A stretch of DNA of 64,000 nt from Luscinia megarhynchos (Eukaryota > Chordata > Aves > Passeriformes > Turdidae), in the NCBI GenBank assembly GCA_034336665.1, contig JAPFBE010000003.1:60307352-60371351 (forward strand), given 5' to 3'. Under the pieces are notes generated by a model, which was given only the letters and a program-made list of their open reading frames with translations, had not been told where the DNA came from and searched no databases. Below, in pieces: positions 35,901 to 45,292 of the stretch. Numbering within the stretch: the stretch's first letter is position 1; each line of letters begins with the position of its first letter. The position numbers and the translations under genes were made by a program.

Positions 35901-38900
35901 TCTCTCCATCTCTCAGAAGAGCAATCAAGGCTAAACCGGAAAAAAATTTAAAAATAATGATGTGAATACTTGTTGAGGAAAATGTATAATTGTTTTCTCT
36001 CTTTCTACCCTAGTTTCTAAATGTGAGTTGCCAAAATTGCCAAAACTCAAGCTGGGTTAGCATGACAGAGGATGAAAACAGAAAAATGGTCTCATCACTA
36101 AAATGAGTACAAGATTGTTTTTGTGTATCTAGTAGTGGATCATATTAAAGTGGAAAATAATTTCAGTGTGGTCTAAAAACTGCCCATGAGCTATAAAGAT
36201 CTGGTCAACCCTATCTGTAAAGAGCAGGGACATCTGCAACTAAATCAGTTTGGTCAGAGCCCCATTTGACTTGACTTTGAATGTTTCCAGGAATGGGGCA
36301 TCTACCACCTCTCTGGGCAACCTGTGCCAGTGTTTCACCACCTTCATTGCAAAAAATTCCCTCCTCATATCCAGTCTATATCTACCCTCTTTTGTTTAAA
36401 ACCATTACTCCTTTGCTATTGCAACAAAAATAGCTGAAAAAGTTTGTTGTCATCTTTCTCCTAAGCCCCTTCAGGTACTTGAAGGCTGCAATAAGGTCTC
36501 CCTGGAACCTTCTCTTCTCCAGGCTGAACAATCTCAGCTCTCTCAGCTCATCTTCATAGGAGTGCCCCAGAGCTCTGAGCCTTTCTGAGGCCTTCCTCTG
36601 GACCCCCTCCAACAGGTCCAAGTCTTTCCTGTGCTGAGAAGTGCAGAGCTGGACACAGTGATGCTGAGCACGGGGGCAAGCTTGGAATGAAAATACGAAC
36701 ACGGGCTTTTTGCAGCTTAGGTGAAAGAAATCTCAGTGACCTTCACACTGAAACTGGATTCACACAGCTATTCTGGAATACTTGCACATGACCTCATGGG
36801 CTTGTGGGCCAGCAGGGCTAACTCATCTGCCAATTGAGGAGACACCCTATTTGGATAGAAAAATTGATATTATGTTCATAAGAGGAGGAACAGGCAGGAT
36901 TGACCCTTGAAAATTCAGTGTGTTCAGCTGATCTCTGAACCATAAAAGGCTTTAGAAGTAGTTTTGAAAAGAAGATCTAACATGGAAACTAATTATTAAT
37001 GTGTAAAAAGGGAGAGTGTGTTACATTGCTCTGATTTCCTTCCAGTACCTTTTGTCAGTCTTTGAAAGAATTATGAATTGGCTATGTAAAGGAAACATTG
37101 GAGACATACCATAACTGGGGTTACACAGATAATTTGATATAGGGTGCAATGGGGTTAAACTGGGGATAATAGAAGCATTTGAAAGTAGACAGAGGACTTT
37201 ATGAAGAGAACAGTGTTGACACTGAGAGAAGACTGGAAGAAGGATTCTTGTGGAGTTGATTGTGGATTGATTTTTGGATTAATGTTTTCTCCTTTTTTTT
37301 GCATCAATTATCTTGGCACAAATACTTGCAATGTGCTAAAAATGTGAGGATGATAGTGACTAGGTGGCATAGTCAATACAGAGGACGATCAGGCAATCAG
37401 ACAGAACGAGCTAGATGACAGTAATAAGAATGGAATGCAATTTAATAGTGCCATGTTCAAAGACATTCACTGGGGAATTAATATGAATAACTGCTACTAG
37501 CTAAAAGCTTATATGAACAGAGGATGAGAACTTGAGCATATCAGATGTCTTCCAAACTACTCTGAGCCACCACTTGATATGACATGGGGAAAATCCAACA
37601 TGATACTAAGTGCATCCCAGGTAATTCCCATAGAGGTTGGGATGTATTACTGCCTTGATATCACACGTTCATGAAAGCTCATTGGAAATACAGGGTCTCA
37701 TGTTCAAGAAAGGGGAATTTTACCTGAAACAGCTGCAGAGAAGGGCTATGAGGGAAAGAGAGAACCTGAAAATAAATCAGAATTTTCTTGGCTTTTCTTT
37801 CTTAGATGAAGTCTTAGATGAGAAATGAAGGAGAAAATACCAGAAAGGAAAAAAAATAAATAAGCAAGGCAAGGCTACCTACAAAGGAATGAGAATTGGT
37901 GGCTCAGGCAACAAAAGAGACAGAAAAGTGAAAGGGGTGAGGCAATGAAGGTAACACCTGCACAGAAACTGGAGGAAAGAAGTGTCACTGTTGGGTAAGG
38001 GACTATCCAGAGGCATGAGGAACAAAGCAGTGAGATGAGGTGCTGTGTGCACTGCAGATACATCCACAGCCTTCATGATGAAGCTGCTTCATGGAGAATT
38101 TTGGCATTGGTGAGACACACCTGGAATCCTGTGTCCAGTTTCTGGCTCCCCAATACAAAAGAGACATTGACAAATTGAAATGAGTTTAGTGGAAGGACAC
38201 GAAAATGTTTGGATGGAAGTTTGTGATGTAAGGGAAGAGGATGAGAAAGCTGGGATTGTTTAGCCTGGGAAGAGGTTTGAGAGGGGAGCAAGTATTGTCT
38301 TCAACCATTAAAGAGGGGCCAGATCTGCATTTTGCCAGTATGCACAGGAAAAGGATAAGGAGCTGTGGGCATGAGGTGCCAGAAGGGAAATTTCAACTTG
38401 ATTCCAACTAGAAAAAAAAATTCAGAGCACGATTACCTGGGCTCTGGAACAGGCTGCCCAGAAAACACTGGAAAAGGCCCTGAGCAACCTCATCTGACCT
38501 TAAGATGTTATACTCAAGATGTTGTACTGCTGAAAGCAGGTATCTGGATGGCTGAGTCAGATCTCCAAGGTGCACCTCCACACGTTCCTCCCAGCCTAAA
38601 TTATTCTATGATTCTATAATTATGATTTCACAAAGAAGATGCAAGAATGAAGCAAGTTTTATGAATGCAGATTTCCTTATCCCAGATTTAGTGCCAAAAC
38701 ACCAATATACTTGAGTGTAGACCACCTTTCCTGACCCAATGAGCACTAAAAGGCTCTGAACACACAGCTCTGCAGAAAGCCTTGGACTTTTGAGTTCTGA
38801 AACTTGTGGAAAGCAAGGAAAATTAGACCAGTCAAGAAAACAGACAACAAATACTCAAAGAAAAAAAATTTAAATCAAAATTATTATTTTTTTTTTTAAA

Positions 38901-41900
38901 GAGCTTTATCCTAAGGACTCTGTAGTGGTAACAGTGGGGCACTGAAAGGAAGAGCCATACATACCTTCATTCCTGCTGATCTCTATGTCAGCAAAGAGTC
39001 CAATTTTGATGACTTGCCATAAAAGACCCAGAACCAGGTAAGGTTTCCCTTCTTTTAAGTCTTCAGCTCCAATGTTAACAACATGGCACCCAATGGCTGA
39101 AGCAGAGTTCAGGGCCAGGTTCAGATTTTCCTAGGGAAAGATGAGAACCTTTGAGTGATGCAGAACTTGAGAGCTGAGGCTACAGGAAGGGAGCACAGCC
39201 AGCACGAGTGAAATCTGCAGGCAGCTTCACTGTAAATGCATTTAAGTACACAGAACTGTGACTTTCCTGAGGCAGTGCTCCAGGTGGGTGCTCTGGGTGC
39301 TCACCAGAGTGGAATACATGGACTGAACCACCTTCCTTGGGCTGCTGGCCACAGTTCTTTGGATGCAGCCCAGGATGTGTGTCTGGCCAAAGGGGGCAGT
39401 AAGTTACTAGCTGGCAGTGTTTGCAAAGAGCATGCTGTCCCAGGAACCAGGGTGCATAAACCCGATGAGTTTTCAGCCTTGCAGCTCAGCCAAGGTCAGA
39501 ACTGGGAATATCTGGACATTTTCTTTTTGAACTTTGGAGTATGGACTCCTGGTTTGGGAGTGTGCAGAGGTAGCTGAAGGATTCAGTGATTCACAGTGAC
39601 AGGCAGAAATAAAAGTGGTACTTCAGGAACATTATGTTCCTTTGACGTTTTCTGTCCATTTAAAATAAAGGGAATAAGAAAATCTGATCGTCAGGTCTAC
39701 ACTGTGCAAAAAGGTGGCTTTGTAAACAGAGGGCAAGTAAAATAGGCAAAGAAGCCTGGAAAATATAATTTATCACACAGATTTACAATTTTTCACATGA
39801 ATTTCAGTACTACTGTCATGACAGGGGGATCTGATTAGATACAAAATGCAGAGAGAGACATAGTGTAAATTCTCATCAGCTAGAAAAATTGAACCATCTT
39901 AAATTAATTACCTTCTCTCCAGTAGACAGCTGTAAAAGGGTTAAGTTAAAGTGGAAGCCATATTGATCAAATCATGTCTATGTGTGACAGGGATTGATCT
40001 GAGCTGCATCATTAAGTTATGCTGTGGACCAAAACGATTAGAACTGAAAAATGAGGTATACAGCATAAAAATCCAATTTAATGGATTCTGAGCTTACTTG
40101 AGTCTGGCTAATGTTCCATCAAATCAGAGTAGCTGAGGGCTACACTGGGTTAGGTTCATATCTATTTATACTCTGTACCAGATACATAGATGTTGTTCAT
40201 ACAAAAATATCTCTCTTCATACTGCTGTGTGAGAAACACAATAAACTTTAAGTAGTGAAAATTAACACCCTTTTTGTCCATTTTAAAAATCATAAACGTG
40301 TGCATGCGATAGAAATAAAGGAGGGATTCAGTATTCAAGGTGAAATACTGGCTTGAAAAAGGCAAGCAACAGCAATGTCCGACTTCTGGCATGTTGCACT
40401 GGTACCTCCAGGGTCACAGTTAATATTTTAGTGAAGACATCAGACTGCAACAACAGCAGTTGTGAGTTCAAGTCCAATGTCATGCCTTAAAAGAGGGATT
40501 CAGCCTTCTGAGAGCTACTCCAACTGCAACTGCTCACTGTATTATCTCTGTGCTCTTGCATTCACATGGCATCTACCACAAAAAAAACCCTCTGATCTGG
40601 TGAACATTATTCATTGTGTTTGGTTAGTCAGGTTGCTCATATGTTTGGAAAGAAATGTAAATATAAGCTTTTGTGTTTTTATGACATGGACCTGAGCATC
40701 TCACTGTACCACAAACAGCTTTGCCTGACTGTGTTGGGCAGAACCTGCCTTTCCTTTAAGTGATTACATGAAAGCATCCTAAGGGGAAAAGCAAAGAATT
40801 CTGAAGTGTTTTAGTACCTGTATTGTGAAGGGCGTGAGTTTCTTTTTGTTGATTGTTCTCTCGTCAATGGTATCTGGCACTGAAAAGTTGATCATCTTAC
40901 TGGAAATAAAAGAAAAAAAATAACAAGAATTACACTAAGCTACGTGTGCACAAAATACAGGTATAGCTTTTGTGTGTACGTTGCAGGACAAGTCTAAGAG
41001 CTGGAACGTTGCTTAACAAAAACAGATAATCACCCTCAGCTTCTGCATATATACACAGAGGCACACACTCAATACTTAAGCAGTTATTTTGGGCTAATAC
41101 AGATTGTACTATAGGTGTGAAGCCAAGAATGCCACAAGGTGAAGTTGTGTGAGAAGTTTATTGCTCAGGAAATGTCTGTGGAAGCACTCACTACTTTGTG
41201 CTCTTTGTGTGAAACACCAAAAGTCCTTGGGCAAAAATAAAAGCCAAGCAGCTCCTCAAATTTCACTGACTTCATCTAATTGTAAGTGTCTAGAGGCAAG
41301 GAAAAATTCTCATTAAGCATGAAACATGCTTTATATTTTTGAAGATAAAAGAAGCACAAAACCCCTAGTATTATCAAGGTCTTGGAGTCTGCAAACCCTC
41401 TTGAGCTTATTGTAAATTCAGCAGGTTCTGAATTCAGCAGGTTTAAATAGAAATGTGATTTTTTGCAGACTCATTGTTCCCATTTGTGAGAAAGAAAGGT
41501 ATTATTTACCAAAGCACTATGCCATCACCAACTGCCTGGAAGAGGTCATCTGTTTCTGGATTCATTGGCACCACGTGCTTGCAGTCAGGGTCCTTCTCAA
41601 GGGCTTTGTTAATCCAGTTGACAAAGGCATATTTTTCTTCCTCTGTGGACACATCAAATCCATCAGTGTGCTGTGCAGTACCTCTACCATCATTTACCTA
41701 CAAAGGCAGAACTGGGGGAGCCTTTCCCAGCAGCGTGATGGATCAACACAACCCCATGTGGAAGAGGCTCTCAGGAGACAAGCAAATGAGCTGAGGACAG
41801 CAATGGGCTGGTTAATAGTCCTTCAATAGCCCTTCCCACTCACTGGGGCTGCCTGGGTCATGAGGGCAGGCAATTACAGAGACTGGTGATGAAGCTCATG

Positions 41901-44900
41901 TGATTCAAATGTGTGGTGCAGATGCAAACTCTGCAAGGAGTAATGTGTGCTTTCACCGTAATTTGAATGCATCGTTGCACCACTCTGCTAAATAAAAATC
42001 CCACATAACTTCAAACAATTCTGTTTTGGACATTGCAGCCTCTTCATGGGGAATATCTAGAAAAGCCTGGCTCTGACAAGGAGCATTCAGAGGGTGATGG
42101 GCAGATGTGCCTGTATGGAACAGGGCTGAAGCACAGCTATCCTGTACCAGCAGCAGCTCTCATGGCTCCCAGGAGCTCAGAGGAGCTGCCCTCTGGGATG
42201 GAGCCCTTGGAAGCATCCTCTGAGAGAGTCAGTCCCCCACTCTTGCCCTTGCAGAAGGTAGCTAAGAGTAGGATCTCCTCCCCATGGAACTGCTTCAGAG
42301 TGGGCTGTGGTCAGGAGGTAACGAAAGCCACCAACTCTCAGCTTGGAGAGAAGCCCTGACGGGGCTGTGCCCTCCATGGGGAACAGAACGATGCGGTTAT
42401 AATGGGAGCTCACGGATGATGCCTGTGCAGGGCAGGCGGTGCCGGAGGCGCGTACCCGAGTAGGAGTGCTGCGTGCCGGCGCTGGACTGCTCCGAGGTGC
42501 CGCCGATGGCGCAGATCCCCTCCTTCTTGTTGATCTGCTTCCGGAACGACTTGGCAACATCATCGCTCTTCAGGTCTCGGAAAATCTTTCAGGCAGGAGA
42601 GAGGATTTTAGAATTTTGGAGAATTACACCAAGCTAAAACAGTGAGCTCTCGGGCCAGGCGGCACATTCTCTCTGCTTCGTAAATAGGGAAGGGCAGCTG
42701 GAGTGTTTTCAGGGTTCCTGTGTGCAATCTGTGGATCTGCTGAGGTACAACAGGATCATACTCAGCTTTTGTACTTTCAAATCAGGGAATGAAGATCGGC
42801 TAAGTTACAAAAATGTTACTTTGGAGCAGAGCAGTTTGGGTTTGAGGAAAGAGCAAGTAAAAACCTACTTCTCCATCCCAAGGGAAGTTCCACTATTTTA
42901 CGATTTGCTTTTGACCCAGTCCAGACCAGAAAAAGAAGAAGTTTTTTGATTAAAAAATGCCCCATGAAGTTTTCAGTTTCGATCTGCTTAAACGTTTTTT
43001 GTAAACATCTAGCCAGTGTATAACTGAAAAACTTCATCTTGCTGCATCAACCAAACTGAAAGATATGACATCTATGCAATGAGCAGCTGTATTCACATAA
43101 CTTGTCCCAGTTAATTGCAGAATTTCCAGCTTGCTTACTTTCTGCTTTCAACTTTTCTGGTGAGTAGACTCATTGGATTCATGAGATGCCCACGAGACCC
43201 TGTGCTTGTGCCTCTGCTGTGCCCTGGGGATCACCTTGAGTGACTGAAATAAATAACATCTTACTTACTGAAATAAATTCATCAAAACTGATCCTGCCAT
43301 TCCCCGTGCTTGTCAGACTCTGAATGAGCTCTCTGGCTTTATATCCTGGGAGGGGCAGATTGGCAGCCTTCAACACCTCTGTTAAATCATTGGTATCAAT
43401 GAAGCCATTCCCGCTGATATCTGCAAAGATTAAAGCAAACTTTCACATTTACATCAGCCCAATGACATTTTCTGCACACAAAGGGTATTTTAATTTCACC
43501 CAGGGAAAGGTACATTATATACAAAGATTTGTTGCCTTGAAATCTTGAAAGAATTACAATCACTTTTTAACAAACAAAAACTCACAGGGAAAAATTTATA
43601 TTTTTGGACATATATATCTTAACAAAGCTAGGTTTAAATGGGTATAATTACCATTCCAAGGTTTACACACTGGCAAATGCCATCTACAGAGAAAGCATCC
43701 CTTCTACAGAACAGCTAAAGAAAATAAAGTTGACACAATACACATATGCACTTATCCATATATATAAATTGTGATTTTGGCCTGTTTTCTGCATCTGATA
43801 ACATCAGAAGTAAGCTGGAACTGCATATGGTTATTCTCAAAATGAAAATGTCTCAGTTTCTCTGTGATGGTGCTAACATGAATTTTCCTGCTGAGCTTCC
43901 TGCAAGATCCTTGGGTAGTATTTGATGAGAAAATCACCAACACAGGTTCGTAGTCCTTTATTCTCCACTTAGTGAAAAACTCCACAGATAAAGAAGCAAA
44001 CTGAGTTTATAACATGGAGAGTTTCTGTTAAAACCCTATGGTTATGACATAGATAAAAGTATATATAGTTACATATGGTTATTTATATTGGGCTTTTATC
44101 TGTGTCTTTTTCCACAGGCTCCTTTTCCCCATCCTGGAGGCTGAGGTGATTTCAAAGCAGTGTGTGCTGATTTCCTGCATAATAAGTTGCAATATGAGTC
44201 ACTTGTTGCATGCTGCAAAAAGATACTCTGCTCTCAGCAGCAGCAGCACAGATTAATATGGATTGCAAAGAGCATCCTATCCATTCCACCATGGCATACA
44301 ACAAAAGGATCTGGACTTGGAGAGGGAAATGTCTGGGAGAGGAATGAGAGCTTCCTTCCAGCATTTGGGGGAGCAACCAGATCTGGTGGAAGATGTCCCT
44401 GCCATGGCAGTGGGGTAGGAACTAGATAATCTTTAAGGTCTCTTCCAAGCCAAAGCATGCTAGGATTTTGTGATTTGCCTTGTCACTGCATACAGGACAC
44501 TCACAGGGACCAGATTTTTAAGATTGCCAGCCTAGACTATTGTGTGCTCAGAAATCAACACCTGAATCAGCAAGGACAACTGATGAGTGCATAATCCAGC
44601 ACGGCTGATAGATCTGCTGCCAGAAGTTAAGTGAGCTGTGAGAAGCACAAGGACCTTTTCTTAGAATTTGGGCAGACAGTGATGGGTCTGTGTGACTTTA
44701 AAGGCAAAAAAATAGATGAGATGTCTAAAGGTTTGAAAAGAAAACACAGTAGAAATATGAGGCTTGAAAGGTCATTGTGGAGGGATTACAAATTTTTTAT
44801 CTATTTGCATATTTGTCCTCTCCACGCTCTTCTTTCCAATCAGGAATACTCAATTCACATTAAAATAAAACCTTTTTGCCTTCCAAATAATTTGTCATGA

Positions 44901-45269
44901 ATAAACAAGATTCTTGGGCAAACACTGGAGAATATTTCCAACATGGTTTGCTGTACAGCTTTTGAGTTTTTTTTAATAAACCCTGCTGGAGCCCCAGCAC
45001 CTCCCCTGTAAGAGGCCAGTGAGCTGGTGTGGTTTCGTCAGGGAGGCTGCAGCAGCAGGAAAAGGCTTTCTGTGGTTGATGTGACAGAACAGATCAGTGC
45101 TGGAGCAAACTCCATTTCCTTATGGCTGGTCAGCCACACCATGAGAAATGAGCTGGCCACGGTTTCACACTGAGCAGCGCCTCTGCTGCTGGCTGCACTC
45201 ACCGACTTTGCCGAAAGCCTCCCGGAGCTCTGCCATTTCCTCCTCGGAGAAGTGTGCTGCCGATGCCAT
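26795..45269 (-). CDS. LCP1: Plastin-2 (L-plastin), complete coding region
   Basis: Leukocyte actin-bundling protein: an N-terminal EF-hand head, then four calponin-homology (CH) domains forming two actin-binding units. Fifteen coding exons (minus strand: 45269-45203, 43420-43269, 42585-42456, 41642-41510, 40899-40818, 39130-38965, 35930-35788, 33767-33672, 33253-33058, 32915-32837, 32656-32542, 31705-31572, 30594-30471, 28441-28317, 26927-26795) join in frame to 1875 nt, 624 residues; human has 627. EF-hand 1 is residues 23-34, the EF-hand 2 remnant 59-70, and CH1-CH4 run roughly 117-233, 261-372, 391-501 and 512-621. The protein ends [13 protein letters not shown]. The three-residue difference from human is one extra N-terminal residue and four missing in EF-hand 2. 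Position next to CPB2 identifies LCP1 rather than PLS1 or PLS3. The ATG is in a good context and is preceded by a 23-base 5' UTR piece in the same exon. Confidence 0.96.
28317..28441 (-). CDS. LCP1: LCP1 coding exon 14 (CH4)
   Basis: Encodes residues 540-580: [39 protein letters not shown]. Acceptor CCATGCAG, donor GTATGT within AA|GTATGT. Confidence 0.96.
28641..29790 (-). mobile_element. CR1 LINE, 1.15-kb 3' part, in LCP1 intron
   Basis: On the minus strand this is a long CR1 3' portion ending in AATTCTATGATG at 28641. Decayed pieces of the ORF2 reverse transcriptase C-terminus are visible in different minus-strand frames (for example [11 protein letters not shown], about 29360-29391, and [20 protein letters not shown], about 29145-29205), so frameshifts have accumulated. 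The 3' UTR part (about 28641-29050) has the standard 'gactggggttgctgatcctgg' to 'ggtggatttgatcataaaagtcttttcc' order. Truncated at the 5' end, as most avian CR1 copies are. Confidence 0.92.
30471..30594 (-). CDS. LCP1: LCP1 coding exon 13 (CH4 start)
   Basis: Encodes residues 498-539: [35 protein letters not shown]. Acceptor TCTTAAG, donor GTACAG. Confidence 0.95.
31572..31705 (-). CDS. LCP1: LCP1 coding exon 12 (CH3 end)
   Basis: Encodes residues 454-497: [40 protein letters not shown]. Acceptor CATTAACAG, donor GTAGGT. Confidence 0.96.
32542..32656 (-). CDS. LCP1: LCP1 coding exon 11 (CH3)
   Basis: Encodes residues 415-453: [38 protein letters not shown]. Acceptor GTTTTCAG, donor GTACAA. 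Confidence 0.96.
32837..32915 (-). CDS. LCP1: LCP1 coding exon 10 (CH3 start)
   Basis: Encodes residues 389-414: [20 protein letters not shown] then RVNHLY. Acceptor TTGTTTTAG, donor GTAAGA. Confidence 0.95.
33058..33253 (-). CDS. LCP1: LCP1 coding exon 9 (CH2 end)
   Basis: Encodes residues 324-388: [51 protein letters not shown]. The most GC- and CpG-rich exon of the gene, with codon third positions nearly all G or C in its first two thirds. Donor GTCAGG is weak. Confidence 0.95.
33672..33767 (-). CDS. LCP1: LCP1 coding exon 8 (CH2)
   Basis: Encodes residues 292-323: [20 protein letters not shown] then ITIDMSGLR. Phase 0 both ends; acceptor GTCTGTCACAG, donor GTAAGA. Confidence 0.95.
35788..35930 (-). 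CDS. LCP1: LCP1 coding exon 7 (CH2 start)
   Basis: Encodes residues 244-291: [20 protein letters not shown] then [15 protein letters not shown], ending SSDIK. Donor GTATGA. Confidence 0.96.
36230..36690 (-). mobile_element. CR1 LINE fragment in LCP1 intron 6
   Basis: Reverse-complement CR1 3' sequence: 'aatgtttccaggaatgggg', 'ccacctctctgggcaacctg', 'gtttaaaaccattactcc', 'ggtctccctggaaccttctc', 'cttcctctggaccccctcc'. Belongs to the same type as the copy at 4060-4310. Confidence 0.88.
37340..37790 (+). mobile_element. Old CR1 LINE fragment in LCP1 intron 6
   Basis: Diverged plus-strand CR1 ORF2 region: 'gaatggaatgcaatttaata', 'ctgagccacca', 'catcccaggtaattcccata', 'caagaaaggggaattttacc', 'gcagagaagggctatgaggg' are in CR1 order. 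Ends approximate. Confidence 0.6.
38095..38625 (+). mobile_element. CR1 LINE fragment in LCP1 intron 6
   Basis: Plus-strand CR1 3' part: 'ggtgagacacacctggaatcctgtgtccag', 'gtttagcctgggaagaggt', 'ctctggaacaggctgcccag', ending with the octamer tail ATTCTATGATTCTATAAT at about 38603-38618. Partly overlaps in type with the older piece just upstream, so two insertions are likely. Confidence 0.85.
38965..39130 (-). CDS. LCP1: LCP1 coding exon 6 (CH1 end)
   Basis: Encodes residues 189-243: [50 protein letters not shown]. Acceptor TTTCCCTAG, donor GTATGT. Confidence 0.96.
40818..40899 (-). CDS. LCP1: LCP1 coding exon 5 (CH1)
   Basis: Encodes residues 161-188: [20 protein letters not shown] then LTPFTIQ. 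One residue (Phe in MINF) differs from human Leu. Donor GTACTA. Confidence 0.95.
41510..41642 (-). CDS. LCP1: LCP1 coding exon 4 (CH1 start)
   Basis: Encodes residues 117-160: [40 protein letters not shown]. Acceptor TGTCCACAG, donor GTAAAT. Confidence 0.95.
42456..42585 (-). CDS. LCP1: LCP1 coding exon 3 (linker)
   Basis: Encodes residues 74-116: [39 protein letters not shown]. This switch region joins the EF head to the first CH domain. GC-rich with several CpG; donor GTACGC is off consensus. Confidence 0.94.
43269..43420 (-). CDS. LCP1: LCP1 coding exon 2 (EF-hands)
   Basis: Encodes residues 23-73. EF-hand 1 loop is [12 protein letters not shown] (weakly canonical: Ser at position 3, Asp at 12). 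EF-hand 2 reads [12 protein letters not shown], without acidic residues at positions 1 and 3 and four residues shorter before the loop than human. Donor GTAAGT. Confidence 0.95.
44365..44475 (+). mobile_element. CR1 LINE 3' tip in LCP1 intron 1
   Basis: Plus-strand 'ggtggaagatgtccctgccatggcag-ggggtaggaactagataatctttaaggtctcttccaagccaaagcatgctaggattttgtgat' is the very 3' end of a CR1 copy. Confidence 0.75.
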
Positions 45270-45292
45270 TTCCTACTTCTGTGATGGCAGCT
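45203..45292 (-). CDS. LCP1: LCP1 first coding exon with 5' UTR piece
   Basis: Coding 45203-45269 (residues 1-22, [20 protein letters not shown] and KV), then 5' UTR to 45292 where the acceptor CTCCTTGCAG lies on the minus strand. The acceptor implies at least one upstream non-coding exon. Donor GTGAGT. Confidence 0.92.
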
